A DNA stretch of 64,000 nucleotides, taken from the NCBI GenBank assembly GCA_017991675.1, contig JAGOQB010000007.1, forward strand, positions 1 through 64,000, given 5' to 3'. The translations under genes were made by a program, and so were the position numbers. The DNA comes from Phenylobacterium sp. GTDB lineage: Bacteria > Pseudomonadota > Alphaproteobacteria > Caulobacterales > Caulobacteraceae. Shown one piece after another: positions 63,181-64,000 of this stretch. The notes under the pieces are model-generated. The model was not told the DNA's origin, did not search any database, and saw nothing but the letters and a program-made list of their open reading frames with translations. Numbering within the stretch: the stretch's first letter is position 1; every line of letters starts with the position of its first letter.

Positions 63181-64000
63181 TTATCGGGCCTTCAGGCGGT
63201 AGACGGGGCCGAAGTCGAGATCCACCGCGGTAAAGATCGCGACTTCCTCTCCGTGGCGTTTGCGCAGGGAGGGCGGGATATCGATCGACTTTTCGACTGC
63301 GACGGCTGCTGCCGCGGACGGCTCGCGGACAAGGTACCCGTACTCGTTGCTTCCGACCTCGGCGACGCCCAGGTCGAGAATGGACAGGACGACCGCCCCG
63401 CCAAAGCGGTCCCAGAAGTGGGTGTCCAGATCGCCGTCGAAGCCGGCGCGACCAAGCGGGTCGCTCGCGGGCGACGAGAGCTGAACTGCGACGCCGCTGG
63501 GCGTCAGCGCTCGGGTCCAGAGCACGAACAGCCGTCGCTGCCCCTGGCGCATGCCCGCGCGATACTCCCCGAGCACGCGAGATCCCTTCTCCAGCACCAC
63601 GACCACACCGGTCGCCGAGTAGACATCACGTGTGATGAGACAGCTGACATACCCGGGCGTGGAGCTGTCCAGGGCTGTTTCCAGAACGCAAGGAATGAGG
63701 GTTCCTGCGACCAGCATCAGATCGCGTTGGGCAAGGCGGCTGGCCTTGACGCTGGCGATGTCAGAGCCGCGCCGAAGCTGGTCGAGCTCCGTCTCGGGCG
63801 TCGGCGTGGCGGTGCTCGCCGGGCGTATGACGGGGTCGATTCTGGAAGAAGGCTGCGAGTAGGCGAGCATCGACGAAGGCGCCGGCGGCGTGTCTGGTCC
63901 AGGCGCGGGGATGGACGAGCCGGATGGCCGCTGGCGCCCCGGTGACGCGGGTTCGGTTGGCGTCGCGGTCGATGGATCAGCGAGGGGACGGGGGCTGTCG
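63181..64000 (-). CDS. virB10: Type IV secretion channel protein VirB10 (5' part outside the window)
   Basis: The C-terminal TrbI/VirB10 domain is visible: LMVAGTLIPCVLETALDSSTPGYVSCLITRDVYS, VVVLEKGSRVLGEYRAG, RRLFVLWTRALTPSGVAVQL, then HFWDRFGGAVVLSIL and FTAVDLDFGPVYRLKAR. A proline-rich linker (PTPTEP.., TPPAPSS) precedes it and stays open to 64000 without a stop, so the gene runs off the right edge. It spans both membranes and forms the outer-membrane pore. Confidence 0.88.
   Translation of the reverse strand, partial: DSPRPLADPSTATPTEPASPGRQRPSGSSIPAPGPDTPPAPSSMLAYSQPSSRIDPVIRPASTATPTPETELDQLRRGSDIASVKASRLAQRDLMLVAGTLIPCVLETALDSSTPGYVSCLITRDVYSATGVVVVLEKGSRVLGEYRAGMRQGQRRLFVLWTRALTPSGVAVQLSSPASDPLGRAGFDGDLDTHFWDRFGGAVVLSILDLGVAEVGSNEYGYLVREPSAAAAVAVEKSIDIPPSLRKRHGEEVAIFTAVDLDFGPVYRLKAR

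Larger units (their letters stand above)
50057..64000. mobile_element. Left part of a conjugative or mobilisable element (extends beyond the window)
   Basis: From the tRNA-Leu 3' end to the window edge lie mobile-element genes only: a MerR-MerT cargo, an IS110 transposase, a ParB-like protein, DUF736, ArdC, a MobC-like protein, a VirD2-type relaxase, LPD7, VirD4, VirB11 and VirB10. The tRNA is the natural boundary. The integrase of this element is not seen, and it may lie at the far end beyond 64000. The exact left end is not defined by a repeat I can see. Confidence 0.65.

Overview
The window looks like chromosomal DNA of a GC-rich alphaproteobacterium. Caulobacterales (Caulobacter or Phenylobacterium) is the best guess. 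The reasons are high GC throughout, dense genes with many 1-8 nt overlaps, GTG starts, a MarR-OmpR pair beside ilvE that recalls petP-petR of Rhodobacter, a large TonB-dependent receptor, and families of GC-rich palindromic intergenic repeats. The placement is inferred from gene content alone.

Positions 1-41,880 are mostly housekeeping chromosome. The left edge cuts an IS110-type transposase. Then come an EnvZ/OmpR/MarR set divergent from ilvE, folB with a FolM-like reductase, an SMP-30 lactonase, an aldehyde dehydrogenase, an esterase, biotin genes (bioA divergent from bioF-bioD), nhaA, selO, an EamA exporter and gluQ. At 19.9-22.2 kb a TetR regulator sits beside two paralogous 35-37 residue membrane proteins, and four copies of one operator motif link them. 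There follow an HNH endonuclease, a TetR-controlled flavoprotein/VOC/hydrolase cluster, a patatin-BamA protein, a TonB receptor with a periplasmic partner, coq7, dsbB, a type 2 asparaginase, a FAH-family hydrolase with a MarR regulator, and feoA-feoB behind a clear Fur box.

Positions 41,888 to about 50,010 form a compact integrated island. It is bounded on the left by a broken 5' half of tRNA-Leu(CAA) and on the right by an intact tRNA-Leu(CAA). The two copies share about 67 bp that stops in the anticodon loop. The island carries a tyrosine integrase, an unknown 357-residue protein, and a five-gene overlapping restriction-modification operon: a ribbon-helix-helix protein, a C5 cytosine methyltransferase, a PD-(D/E)XK-like nuclease, a GIY-YIG nuclease and a Cys/His/Asp protein. 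It also holds a divergent unknown gene, a stranded EF-Tu C-terminal fragment and an AT-rich repeat tract.

From about 50,060 to the right edge lies one end of a conjugative or mobilisable element. It has a small MerR-MerT metal module without merA, an IS110-family transposase, a large ParB-like protein, a DUF736 protein, an ArdC antirestriction protein, a MobC-like protein with a VirD2-type relaxase, an LPD7 protein, and VirD4, VirB11 and a VirB10 cut by the window edge. The island supplies restriction and the neighbouring element supplies antirestriction and transfer genes, so this tRNA locus looks like a stacked hot spot for mobile DNA.
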